A DNA stretch of 64,000 nucleotides, taken from Zea mays (Eukaryota > Streptophyta > Magnoliopsida > Poales > Poaceae). The stretch is taken from assembly GCF_902167145.1 (NCBI RefSeq), contig NC_050099.1, forward strand, positions 246,462,588-246,526,587. The letters are read 5' to 3'. Every line of letters begins with the position of its first letter. The first letter of the stretch is position 1. A model generated the notes under the pieces. The model saw only the letters and a program-made list of their open reading frames with translations. It was not told the origin of the DNA and did not search any database. Shown here piece after piece: positions 58,801 to 61,879 of this stretch. The translations under genes were made by a program, and so were the position numbers.

Positions 58801-59542
58801 CATAATTTGCTAGAGTTCTTTTTGAGCATAGAGTCTTACAGATTCTTCTAAATCCAATGCAGATATTCTATACTCCAGAGGGGCAGTTGTCAACCGAGCA
58901 AGGAGTTTACATTGCTGAGGCTGTTGCTAACAAAAATACAAAACTTGCAAAGGGGCGTTTCCGTGCATATGATGATCAAGATGCAGTAATATTTTGTTCT
59001 TGCAAATTATTATTTTTTAAATATTTTGATTGTACTTTGTTTGTGATCAACATGTAGCTTCTGAGTCTTTGCCAGGAAAAAAAATACTACCAAGCATGCA
59101 ATCTAGACATCTAGTATTATTATTCGATAGCCATGTGAATATGGCTTTATCTTATTGTATATATCAATTTTTTTGTTGGTATAATTTGTAGGAGACAGCT
59201 CGGTCTATTGTCCCTGCAAAGAATGAGAAGAAAGAATCCTCAGGCATTGGCAAGCGAGAAACTGGGAAATCTACAAAAAGGACTGGTAATTCAATCTCTT
59301 AGCCCTGACACAACATATGCACATTGTGTGACTTGGTGAAAACTTATGCACAAAATTTTCCAGCTCCTATAGACAAGGCTAAGACTGCTAAAGAGGAGGC
59401 CAGAGAGTTGCTCTTGAAGGAGGAAGCATCTGTGCGTATGAAGGTTGGGCAAGTGCAGAAGGATCTCTCCTTAATGTTGGATGCTCTTGGCAAGTTGGCT
59501 ATTGCTAATCCTATATTTACTCATGGTCAACTGCCGTCACTG
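17986..59542 (+). CDS. GCN1: GCN1 / ILITYHIA, exons 1-18 (N-terminal 889 codons)
   Basis: GCN1 is the large HEAT-repeat protein that binds ribosomes and passes the uncharged-tRNA signal to the eIF2-alpha kinase GCN2. I place 18 exons with GT-AG borders: 17986-18115, 20208-20581, 20663-20794, 20937-21318, 21462-21605, 21682-21866, 22289-22415, 22504-22577, 49813-49889, 49987-50023, 50158-50324, 50447-50630, 50698-50775, 52067-52186, 52266-52325, 58863-58985, 59192-59285, 59364-59542. They sum to 2667 nt with every junction in phase and no stop. Family signatures include [74 protein letters not shown] and [19 protein letters not shown]. Whole proteins are about 2600 residues, so roughly a third is here. 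Recognition is from family knowledge; borders are by eye. Confidence 0.93.
18391..19241. mobile_element. Non-autonomous hAT-like element in GCN1 intron 1
   Basis: The 851-bp insertion is flanked by a perfect 8-bp duplication GTGCTGAG (18383-18390 and 19242-19249). The right end is GGGCCGGCCCTG and the left end begins CAGCCCCGGTCC, so the inverted ends are CAG...CTG with decay on the left. An 8-bp duplication with CAGGGCC ends is typical of hAT. No transposase is encoded. The body is AT-rich in the middle and may hold a further insertion, which I could not delimit. Confidence 0.75.
19250..20207 (+). other. Remainder of GCN1 intron 1
   Basis: AT-rich intron sequence with a short CT microsatellite at about 20060-20078. 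The acceptor is TACATGCAG at 20199-20207. No gene or element is recognised here. Confidence 0.6.
20208..22577 (+). CDS. GCN1: GCN1 exons 2-8 cluster
   Basis: Seven exons in 2.4 kb encode the N-terminal helical-repeat region. Exon 2 includes [29 protein letters not shown] in pieces recognisable from plant GCN1. Exon 4 has [14 protein letters not shown] and [24 protein letters not shown]. Exons 5-6 have [15 protein letters not shown] and [15 protein letters not shown]. Exons 7-8 have [25 protein letters not shown] and [20 protein letters not shown]. Exon 8 ends CAGTTG|GTAATT and is followed by the 27-kb intron. Confidence 0.9.
21935..22180. mobile_element. SINE/LINE-tail composite in GCN1 intron 6
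   Basis: On the + strand, 22058-22107 reads as an L1-type 3' end (TTAATATAATGT, hairpin CACAG-CCCTC-CTGTG, then A6). On the - strand, 22118-22134 contains a tRNA-like B box (GGTTTGAGCCCT), and the opposite margin ends in an A-rich tail near 21930. It is either a tRNA-derived SINE carrying a LINE-like segment or a LINE tail inserted into a SINE. I could not find duplications to decide. Confidence 0.45.
22736..22909 (-). repeat. 3' LTR of copia D with expanded GA tract
   Basis: TGTTACTAACCTTGGATTAG...GGGCCTTAACA. It matches the 86-bp LTR at the other end except for a long AG microsatellite and small differences, which makes it 174 bp. Confidence 0.88.
22754..22841. repeat. (AG)44 microsatellite inside LTR
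   Basis: An uninterrupted AG dinucleotide run of about 88 bp. The partner LTR (49268-49277) has only about four units, so the expansion happened after insertion. It lies about 180 bp downstream of GCN1 exon 8. Confidence 0.97.
22922..25122 (-). pseudogene. Integrase end, RT and RNase H remnant, copia D
   Basis: From 25122 downward the end of integrase can be read in shifting frames ([19 protein letters not shown] near 25020). RT follows ([24 protein letters not shown] near 24180; [18 protein letters not shown] near 23940; [27 protein letters not shown] near 23750). The catalytic YVDD is lost: the place reads [11 protein letters not shown]. RNase H remains as short pieces ending [33 protein letters not shown] near 22960. 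Many stops and frameshifts. The left end of LINE4 cuts it at 25123-25133. Confidence 0.85.
25134..25884 (+). pseudogene. LINE4 ORF1, N-terminal part
   Basis: The readable segment 25505-25880 ([56 protein letters not shown]) resembles the N-terminal region of grass LINE ORF1 proteins. It ends where LINE2 begins, near 25885, and resumes after 31806. The part before 25500 is Pro/Arg-rich and shifts frame. The function (RNA binding) is inferred from its position. Confidence 0.6.
26632..29805 (-). pseudogene. LINE1 ORF2 (endonuclease-RT), frameshifted near its end
   Basis: 1057 open codons from the ATG at 29805. The APE domain (about residues 1-230) has [31 protein letters not shown] and [13 protein letters not shown] (about 440-720) has [55 protein letters not shown] and the catalytic YADDVALFL. 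The thumb and linker end in [12 protein letters not shown] and [11 protein letters not shown]. At about 26635 a small deletion shifts the frame. The zinc-binding C-terminus ([34 protein letters not shown]) continues at 26640-26244 in another frame. One lesion separates this copy from a full ORF2. Confidence 0.9.
29849..30012 (-). pseudogene. LINE1 ORF1, last codons
   Basis: Residues such as [26 protein letters not shown] match the ORF1 end of LINE5 ([23 protein letters not shown]). The upstream MTRMNKRG codons in the same frame are antisense LINE2 sequence, not ORF1. Confidence 0.75.
30018..31600 (+). pseudogene. LINE2 RT C-terminus and zf-RVT region
   Basis: After the MDVLNSLF segment a stop and a 31-bp filler break the ADD box. 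It then reads [40 protein letters not shown], the thumb region ([41 protein letters not shown]) and, after frameshifts, [15 protein letters not shown]. It ends with the [24 protein letters not shown] zinc-binding segment. Not functional. Confidence 0.8.
30142..30172. other. 31-bp templated filler inside LINE2
   Basis: Between GCAGATGA and TGCTTTTG lies a block made of two copied pieces. Bases 30138-30160 are a perfect inverted copy of 30018-30040. Bases 30151-30171 are a perfect direct copy of 26019-26039. The two pieces overlap at ACAAAAGAGG. It breaks the RT catalytic segment and shifts the frame. Confidence 0.85.
31600..31806 (+). other. LINE2 3' UTR with GT-rich tract
   Basis: The tract at 31660-31730 is GTGTGT-rich, followed by the L1-type tail with a decayed hairpin. 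No coding function is seen on either strand. Confidence 0.6.
31807..32770 (+). pseudogene. LINE4 ORF1, zinc-knuckle part
   Basis: Resumes right after the LINE2 tail. It carries a CCHC knuckle [14 protein letters not shown] and a second C..C..H-type unit ([13 protein letters not shown]) near 32150-32260. A later frame starting [14 protein letters not shown] (32549) runs to the LINE3 insertion at 32771, where GAGAATGAGCTT is duplicated. Several stops are present. Confidence 0.6.
32771..35592 (-). mobile_element. LINE3, - strand, 5'-truncated, inserted in LINE4
   Basis: Flanked by the perfect 12-bp duplication GAGAATGAGCTT (32759-32770 and 35593-35604). The left end is a T-run and the hairpin CGCAG-GAGAA-CTGCG. 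It is truncated within ORF2, after the endonuclease domain. Confidence 0.93.
32948..35592 (-). pseudogene. LINE3 ORF2 (RT to C-terminus) with one in-frame TGA
   Basis: It begins after the endonuclease ([25 protein letters not shown]). RT motifs are intact: [54 protein letters not shown] and YADDVVIFL. At 33904-33902 a TGA stands where related copies have CGA (LRM*WLWL). The same frame then continues from 33901 through [43 protein letters not shown] and [14 protein letters not shown] to 32948. Apart from the 5' truncation this TGA is the only lesion. Confidence 0.9.
35605..37146 (+). pseudogene. LINE4 ORF1, acidic C-terminal part
   Basis: Continues after LINE3 ([19 protein letters not shown]). 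Then comes an acidic stretch at 36067-36735 ([53 protein letters not shown]) and a short frame at 36805-37146. I do not recognise a catalytic domain. It appears to be the tail of ORF1 upstream of the endonuclease, broken by stops. Confidence 0.5.
37491..38087 (+). pseudogene. LINE4 AP-endonuclease domain
   Basis: N-terminal part of LINE ORF2. APE motifs are readable: [18 protein letters not shown] (catalytic Glu), [19 protein letters not shown] and [15 protein letters not shown]. The frame stops at 38003, and the following YTWSN-type segment (near 38055) is in another frame. A 52-bp LINE tail then interrupts it at 38088. Confidence 0.8.
38088..38139 (-). mobile_element. 52-bp LINE 3' tail insertion
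   Basis: Only the extreme 3' end of a hairpin-type LINE: T-run, then ACGCAG-GAGAG-CTGCGT and CATTTCATTAAAAG. It is flanked by a perfect 15-bp duplication GCAGTCGGACCCCTT (38073-38087 and 38140-38154). Confidence 0.95.
38155..39113 (+). pseudogene. LINE4 reverse transcriptase fragment
   Basis: The linker and start of RT are readable ([57 protein letters not shown]). At about 39010 it jumps to [13 protein letters not shown]...[10 protein letters not shown], which belongs after the RT catalytic core. The FADD region is therefore missing by internal deletion. Confidence 0.75.
39114..40249 (+). pseudogene. LINE4 ORF2 C-terminus and 3' end
   Basis: The zf-RVT-like region at 39640-39990 ([58 protein letters not shown]) matches the C-terminus of plant LINE ORF2. 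A 90-bp insertion at 40021-40110 splits the last codons. The element ends at 40249. Confidence 0.75.
40021..40110 (-). mobile_element. 90-bp LTR-like insertion in LINE4 3' end
   Basis: Flanked by the 5-bp duplication GAAGG (40016-40020 and 40111-40115). On the - strand it reads TGTTAGACTATGTGTG near one end, like the start of many plant copia LTRs. It may be a solo LTR or TRIM remnant. No inverted ends. Confidence 0.55.
40261..40977 (-). pseudogene. Gag-pre-integrase and integrase core of copia D
   Basis: Reading right to left: decayed gag-pre-integrase, then [64 protein letters not shown] and [23 protein letters not shown]. The first catalytic Asp of the HSDVWG motif is replaced (HSSAWG). 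LINE4 cuts the right end of the domain, and LINE5 separates it from gag. Confidence 0.85.
41154..44720 (-). CDS. LINE5 ORF2 (endonuclease-reverse transcriptase), intact
   Basis: 1188 codons with no lesion. The APE endonuclease (about residues 8-240) has [40 protein letters not shown] and [10 protein letters not shown]. The linker has [28 protein letters not shown] (about 450-730) has [69 protein letters not shown] and catalytic YADDVVLFL. The C-terminal zf-RVT region is [32 protein letters not shown] and [12 protein letters not shown]. The length is normal for plant L1 ORF2. All catalytic motifs expected for nicking and target-primed reverse transcription are present; activity is not shown by sequence alone. 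Confidence 0.93.
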   Translation of the reverse strand: MMTLFPMGPSKILFWNVRGLNRKVRRDGVRALVNNTCPDVVCLQETKKSSISRFMVASLLGVVFDEFVTLPAVGTRGGILLAWKSSSCKVTQYRIDTFSVSAQFQHTDGTLWWLTGVYGPQLDNLKILFLQELQLIRNLCNGPWMIGGDFNLIYRAEDKNNGNLNRAMMGRFRRLLNELNLKELPLLGRKYTWSNERSSPTLVRLDRVFHTADWETLYPNSVLQSSASLISDHCPLLLGLHELVQGKRRFHFESFWTRMEGFMDEVQQSWLQPLEGCCPLQRFAGKLMRLSKHLHSWSQKKVGNIKKQMLMAKEILHKLEIARDSRSLSPQEEWLRQRLKHHSLALVSLERTIARLRSRLLWMKEGDANTKYFHQHARYRKKKNFIGKIQVQNRLIIDQKEKKEAVWDFYNSLLGMVPPRASALNLEAFHRCPLNLQELEQMITEEEVWHTIRSLPSDKAPGPDGYTGRFYKKVWPIIKMDFMAALMKVWQGDASRLYLLNSAYVTLLPKKSEAIEVKDFRPISLIHSFAKIVTKILANRLAPKLPDLVSVNQSAFVKGRSIHDNFVMVQQTAKAIYGQKMSRILLKLDIGKAFDSVSWTFLFEVLRHLGFGPLWCGIVSRVLSSSTTRVLVNGEPGDIIHHRRGLRQGDPLSPMLFIIVMDVLNSLILKAQDMGLLQPLLRRGRGQRISLYADDVVLFLKPEIDELNLLKEILRIFGEATGLVTNINKCSITPIHCNEQQVVMSKEIFPCNVQQFPCRYLGLPLSVKKLPKFAFQELIDKVADKLPGWKSALITNAGRLTLVKAVLTAIPIYHLLVLLCPKWVIKAIDKIRRGFLWKGRKDIKGGHCAVGWTRVCRPLKFGGLGIHNLEILGWALNVRWLWLRKTQVERPWTEFDIKVHPNAEALFRASVHSSVGDGATTLFWMDRWIQGQSIAFFAPYLFSRIPSRVRTGRTVQEALADNSWIQDISGGLTAVVIREFLLVWDLIQDVHLQTGVSDVHIWVPSASGLYSSKTAYNSFWNGTTSFEPAKRIWKSWAPPKCKFFIWLASLNRCWTADRLARRGMDHHDNCLFCDQHEETIQHILLSCVFSRNIWWQVWCKVGMQHLAPGPEDMIFQDWWSNAEGQVPKEKRKGFNTLVILVAWWLWKHRNTCVFEGASPSTRDILQHIHEDATLWGMAGARGLRGLWP
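44746..47194 (-). CDS. LINE5 ORF1 (RNA-binding, two CCHC knuckles)
   Basis: The open frame from the 5' border runs about 815 codons without a stop. The frame continues upstream into antisense copia D sequence, and the first ATG belongs to copia D, so the native start is missing or non-ATG. Two CCHC knuckles, [14 protein letters not shown] and [14 protein letters not shown], lie within the first 150 residues. A central domain follows ([45 protein letters not shown]). A Pro/Gly/Arg-rich linker has a repeated [28 protein letters not shown] unit. The conserved end is [23 protein letters not shown]. It ends 25 bp before ORF2. The presumed role is binding LINE RNA. Confidence 0.8.
45290..45480. repeat. 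~135-bp direct repeat inside LINE5 ORF1
   Basis: Two near-identical in-frame copies (about 45255-45385 and 45385-45525) contain CTTCAGCAGTTCCAGCCAAA and CTAGCCCGTCAAGGGCCCGT. They encode the repeated [37 protein letters not shown] unit. An ORF1 length polymorphism is likely here. Confidence 0.8.
47204..48488 (-). pseudogene. gag and protease start of copia D
   Basis: The ATG at 48488 starts [23 protein letters not shown]. Stops follow, then [43 protein letters not shown] and a knuckle-like [15 protein letters not shown] near 47815. The protease-like segment SSSWALDS is present twice because of a tandem duplication. The DSGA box is damaged (DSRD, DSGD). It then reads ...[16 protein letters not shown] up to the LINE5 border. 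Confidence 0.8.
47309..47765. repeat. 231-bp tandem duplication in copia D gag-protease
   Basis: ATGTGGCATAAAGTACCATC starts at 47310 and again at 47541. The two units agree throughout except for a 3-bp deletion and scattered substitutions. They cover the gag end and the protease-like DS motif. Confidence 0.92.
48489..49251 (-). other. 5' leader of copia D
   Basis: GC-rich stretch between gag and the primer-binding site. It includes a partly repeated segment (GCTCGTGAA(C/G)GAGTTCGCGCTGGCAGC at about 48711 and 48782). No recognisable gene; arginine/serine-rich frames look like chance. Confidence 0.5.
49252..49337 (-). repeat. 5' LTR of copia D
   Basis: TGTTACTAACCTTGGATTAG...GGGCCTTAACA, 86 bp, unusually short for a copia LTR. 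On the - strand it is followed by TGGTAACGAAGC. Confidence 0.88.
49338..49812 (+). other. 3' end of GCN1 intron 8
   Basis: The stretch at 49490-49625 has three to four diverged repeats of AACTTATCTCTTTCC(T)TATCCTAA. The intron ends with TTTTCTCCTGGCAG. No gene. Confidence 0.6.
49813..52325 (+). CDS. GCN1: GCN1 exons 9-15 cluster
   Basis: Exon 9 follows CTCCTGGCAG and resumes exactly in phase after the 27-kb intron ([17 protein letters not shown]). Exons 10-12 encode [37 protein letters not shown] and [27 protein letters not shown]. Exons 13-15 encode [40 protein letters not shown] and [20 protein letters not shown]. Intron 13 (1291 bp) contains a fold-back element. The frame is intact throughout. 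Confidence 0.9.
50808..51306. mobile_element. Fold-back (long inverted repeat) element in GCN1 intron 13
   Basis: Two arms of about 200-240 bp pair with each other. The left arm begins AAAAAGTCTAAATTACCCCC and the right arm's complement begins AAAAACTCCAAATTACTCCC. Matching blocks include CAGTTTACCCCTTAACAAGAT and TTTTTGTTTCTT(G/C)A(T/C)GTACAA in both. No coding capacity. A target duplication is not clear. The superfamily is undetermined (MULE- or fold-back-type MITE). Confidence 0.8.
51307..52066 (+). other. Rest of GCN1 intron 13
   Basis: AT-rich intron sequence with no recognisable element or gene, ending at the acceptor TTGTTCAG (52059-52066). Confidence 0.6.
52407..52673 (+). repeat. 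5' LTR of copia E, split by a LINE tail
   Basis: TGTTAGAATCCCG...TTTCCCACA. The 3' LTR reads CCCCGTGTAATTACT without a break, whereas here about 133 bp is inserted after CCCCGTG. Confidence 0.9.
52445..52577 (+). mobile_element. LINE 3' tail in the 5' LTR of copia E
   Basis: Ends TTAATATAATGACACGCAG-CTCTC-CTGCGTTTGTTC followed by A8. It is a severely 5'-truncated hairpin-type LINE, + strand. I could not identify a clean duplication. Confidence 0.85.
52690..53733 (+). pseudogene. gag of copia E
   Basis: The early part is Pro/Arg-rich and frame-shifted. From 53128 to 53490 a clear capsid segment is open: [68 protein letters not shown]. It stops at TAG 53488-53490. The RNA-binding tail is interrupted by the insertion at about 53734. 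Confidence 0.85.
53734..54300. mobile_element. GC-rich insertion with GGCACGAC/GGGCCGTGC repeats (DNA-transposon-like)
   Basis: This stretch replaces gag coding and holds many copies of GGCACGAC, CGACACGGC and GGGCCGTGCTTGG in both directions at its two margins, around an AT-rich middle (54000-54115). The subterminal repeats in inverted arrangement suggest a non-autonomous hAT-like element. I could not fix exact ends or a target duplication. Confidence 0.5.
55085..55237. mobile_element. hAT-type MITE, copy 2
   Basis: 153 bp, ends TAGGGGTGACAATG and the complement of CCATTACCACCCCTA, flanked by the perfect 8-bp duplication CATATAGT (55077-55084 and 55238-55245). The internal sequence (GGATTAGGAT(T/C)GGGCCTTATT, GTGAAGAAGCATTTGGATC) matches copy 1 at 2975. 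Confidence 0.93.
56090..56320. repeat. ~33-bp minisatellite in copia E linker
   Basis: About five to six imperfect in-frame units coding for (P)[12 protein letters not shown] 11-residue repeats, with DNA core CTGCGCCACGCGCGGC...TCGACC. It lies in the proline-rich linker between integrase and RT. Confidence 0.8.
58094..58229 (+). repeat. 3' LTR of copia E
   Basis: TGTTAGAATCCCG...GTTTCCCACA, 136 bp, directly after the polypurine tract and followed by the TATTG target duplicate. Confidence 0.92.
58235..58862 (+). other. 3' end of GCN1 intron 15
   Basis: AT-rich intron sequence with poly-T runs. No gene or element is identified. The acceptor AATGCAG ends at 58862. Confidence 0.6.
58863..59542 (+). 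CDS. GCN1: GCN1 exons 16-18 cluster
   Basis: Exon 16 ([24 protein letters not shown]) continues the exon 15 frame after the copia E intron. Its donor GATGCA|GTAATA is the weakest of the set. Exon 17 is lysine/serine-rich ([22 protein letters not shown]). Exon 18 has the conserved [29 protein letters not shown] segment and ends LPSL|GTCAGC. The next exon lies beyond the window. Confidence 0.88.
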
Positions 59543-59817
59543 GTCAGCAATCTTTTTCTTCCCTCTGTAGCTTCTTTCTGTTTTCACCGTTACTAGGCAG
59601 CTAGCCCATATATTGTGCTTGTCAGGACTTCACGACAATGAAGGTTGCTAGATAGAGGGAACAATATGCACTTCTAAGGATAATATTCAACACAGTAGCA
59701 TACCTTGTTTACTGAAGGTTGAATTTCGAACCTACAAAACTACCCAAAAAATTGAATAATTGATCTGAAGTAAATTTTGAACCTACAAAGCTGCACCAAG
59801 GTTTACATTTTTTGTTA
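59543..59817 (+). other. Start of GCN1 intron 18
   Basis: Intron sequence between the exon 18 donor and the LINE6 tail. A short GAA(C/T)CTACAAA(A/G)CT repeat occurs at 59727 and 59779. No gene. Confidence 0.55.
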
Positions 59818-60726
59818 TTTTTTTCTCTCGAACACGCAGGAGAGCTGAGCATCATTAAATTAAGAGGAGGAAAAAGTCCAAAGTGGACCAAAGTACAATG
59901 CCCAAATGGCAGAACAACCGACCCACTAACCCTGTTCTGCACATTGCCCCAGCCTCCTCCTGCGCAAAAATGACAGCAGGAAAAAAGAGGAGGCAAACAG
60001 CAAAGTGCCAGCAGGCCCCACACACGCACCTGCACTACTCAGAGGCTCCCTGGACCTAAGAAGTGCAACATCTAGGCCTAAGCTCTGAAGATGCTTGTCT
60101 GACCCCAACAAACTAACTCATCCAAGAAAACTCTTTGAATTCTGCTTATGGAAGGGCTGTCACCATCAAATACAGCCTTATTTAGATGGAGCCATAAGCA
60201 CCAAGCCCCCATGATGATGACACTGTTGATGCCTCTTCTTTTAGTTTTGTGCTTACACACCTTCCTCCACCACTCAGCAAAAGATATCTCATTAGTCTCA
60301 CGAGAAAGATTAGCAAGCCCCAATGGTGTAAGAATGCAATGCCAAAACTGTCTAGCAAAAATACAAGTGCACTAGAGATGTTGGATATTTTCTGGCTCCT
60401 GATCACATAATGGACATACCTCTGGGTGATCCAATCCTCTCTTCTGCAATCTATCAGCCGTCCAACATTTATTCCTTATTTCCAACCATAGAAAAAATTG
60501 CATTTGGGTGGAGCCCAAGACTTTCATGGTTCAAAGGTAACCGAACCCATGAAAAAGCCTAATAGCAAGATCTAGAAGAGAACTGCCCAGATGAAGTATG
60601 GATCCACACATGCTTATCAGCCTCTTGTGTAAGCATCACTCCTTCTAAAGCATCCCATAACAGCAGGTACTGCTGCAACCCAATCAAAGAAAGAGGGGTC
60701 TCGATGTCACGGACCCACTGGCAATC
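59818..60726 (-). mobile_element. LINE6, - strand, 3' part, in GCN1 intron 18
   Basis: The left end has a T-run and hairpin ACGCAG-GAGAG-CTGAGC (one mismatch). ORF2 C-terminal coding is readable at 60520-60078 in broken frames (PLCDQEPENIQHL-type zinc region; SFAEWWRKVCKHKTKRRGINSVIIMGAWCLWLHLNKAVFDG) and further up at 60726-60559 (WVRDIETPLSLIGLQQYLLLWDALEGV). LINE7 interrupts it at 60727. The rest presumably lies right of the window. Confidence 0.8.
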
Positions 60727-60908
60727 TTTTTTTTTCTTGAACACGCACGAGAGCTGCGCATCATTAAATTAAGAGAAGAAAAGAGTCCAAAATGAACCAA
60801 AGTACAATGCCTTAAAAGGCAGAACACGAGACCATCAAACTCCTGCTGCGCACAGTACTCCAGCCTCCTTCTGCGCATGAAAACAGCAGGACACAAAAGG
60901 AGGCAAAC
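60727..60908 (-). mobile_element. LINE7, - strand tail inserted in LINE6
   Basis: T-run 60727-60735, then ACGCAC-GAGAG-CTGCGC (one stem mismatch) and CATTAAATTAAG. The 3' UTR closely matches LINE6 (AAAGTACAATGCC, CCAGCCTCC(T/C)(T/C)CTGCGCA, AGGAGGCAAAC). It is cut at 60908 by the copia F LTR and must continue beyond it. Confidence 0.85.
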
Positions 60909-61161
60909 TGTTAGAAACTGTATCCTGGCTGACGCCTGGCAGATATGCCGGCCGCCCTATATGGAAGTATTGTCTCTGATATAGATAGAGAGGATTAGGG
61001 GAGGATCTCAATCACTATGATTGAGGATCTGATTGTACTCTAGATCTTTCCTTAGGTGTAGAAGGCTTCCTTTTACCTCTCACCTTCCTCCCCTATATAT
61101 ACCTGTACATGTGCTGTCTATCATCATCAATATACAAACACACGCCTCCAACTCTCTCACA
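60909..61161 (+). repeat. 5' LTR of copia F
   Basis: 253 bp with TG...CA ends. A TATATATA stretch at 61094 followed about 60 bp later by the LTR end resembles a compact promoter/leader. The family is not identified. Confidence 0.88.
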
Positions 61162-61234
61162 TGGTATCAGCCGCCTAGGTCCTGATTCCTGCCCTCCACC
61201 CCCGCGCGCCTCCTCTACGGCGCTGCTTCTCTCC

Positions 61235-61518
61235 ATGGCCGACCTCCAGCCAACCTCTCCGGTCATCACCGATCCTGACGGCGACGCCTCTGCTGATTCT
61301 GAGCGCGCGGCCCTGGCTGCCCGTGAGGCTGCTTTGGCTCGTGCCGCCGCTGCAGAGCAGGACGCCGCCCTCGCCCAGCGCGAGCGCGACGCCGCCGACG
61401 CCCGCATCCGTGCGGCTCTCGCCCGTGCAGCTCACGAGCGCGCGGCGACGGCCCTCTCTCCCCCCATCAATGACCTCACCTCCGACGGCACTGGTGCTGA
61501 CTCCGTCGCCCAGCTTTC
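61235..61518 (+). pseudogene. gag N-terminus of copia F, truncated by copia G
   Basis: The ATG at 61235 opens MADLQPTSPVITDPDGDASAD, then an alanine/arginine-rich, heptad-like stretch (ERAALAAREAALARAAAAEQDAALAQRERDAADARIRAALARAAHERAATAL). The frame enters the copia G LTR at 61519 and stops by chance. No capsid domain is reached. Role inferred from position after the primer-binding site. Confidence 0.7.
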
Positions 61519-61872
61519 TGTAAGTAGAGGGACTCTAACTCTCATCAAGAGGATGACACTATGAGTTGGGGCAATTTTCTGTTTATTTCCTCAAACACTA
61601 CACAATGCCATACCCATCTAAGGGTTGGAGACCCATATTTATAGCCCTAGAGGCTGCACTACCACACCTTCTCACACACACTACACAACAGTATTGTCCT
61701 ATAGATGCTAAAGAGACTACAGAGGACAGTCAAAAGCGACTGTTGTCCTCTAGATGCTAAAGCGACTACAGAGGACAGTCAAAAAACGACTGCTGTCCTC
61801 TAGATGCTAAAGAGACTACAGAGGACAGTCAAAAGCAGGCTGTCCTCTAGATGCTCAAGACTTATTCCATCA
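61519..61872 (-). repeat. 3' LTR of copia G
   Basis: On the - strand it starts TGATGGAATAAGTC and ends near CCCTCTACTTACA, 354 bp. It contains the tandem repeat described separately. Confidence 0.82.
61696..61855. repeat. ~49-bp tandem repeats in LTR of copia G
   Basis: Three full and one partial unit, each with GTCCTCTAGATGCTAAAG, then ACTACAGAGGACAGTCAAAA. Each unit carries a self-complementary pair GTCCTCT / AGAGGAC, so each can form a small hairpin. Confidence 0.9.
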
Positions 61873-61879
61873 TTCTCCC

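Larger units (their letters stand above)
60909..61518 (+). mobile_element. Copia element F, 5' LTR and gag start
   Basis: The LTR at 60909-61161 (TGTTAGAAACTG...CTCTCACA) is followed by the primer-binding site TGGTATCAGCC at 61162. Copia G then cuts the gag at 61518. The left target duplicate should be CAAAC (60904-60908); its partner is outside the window. Confidence 0.88.
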
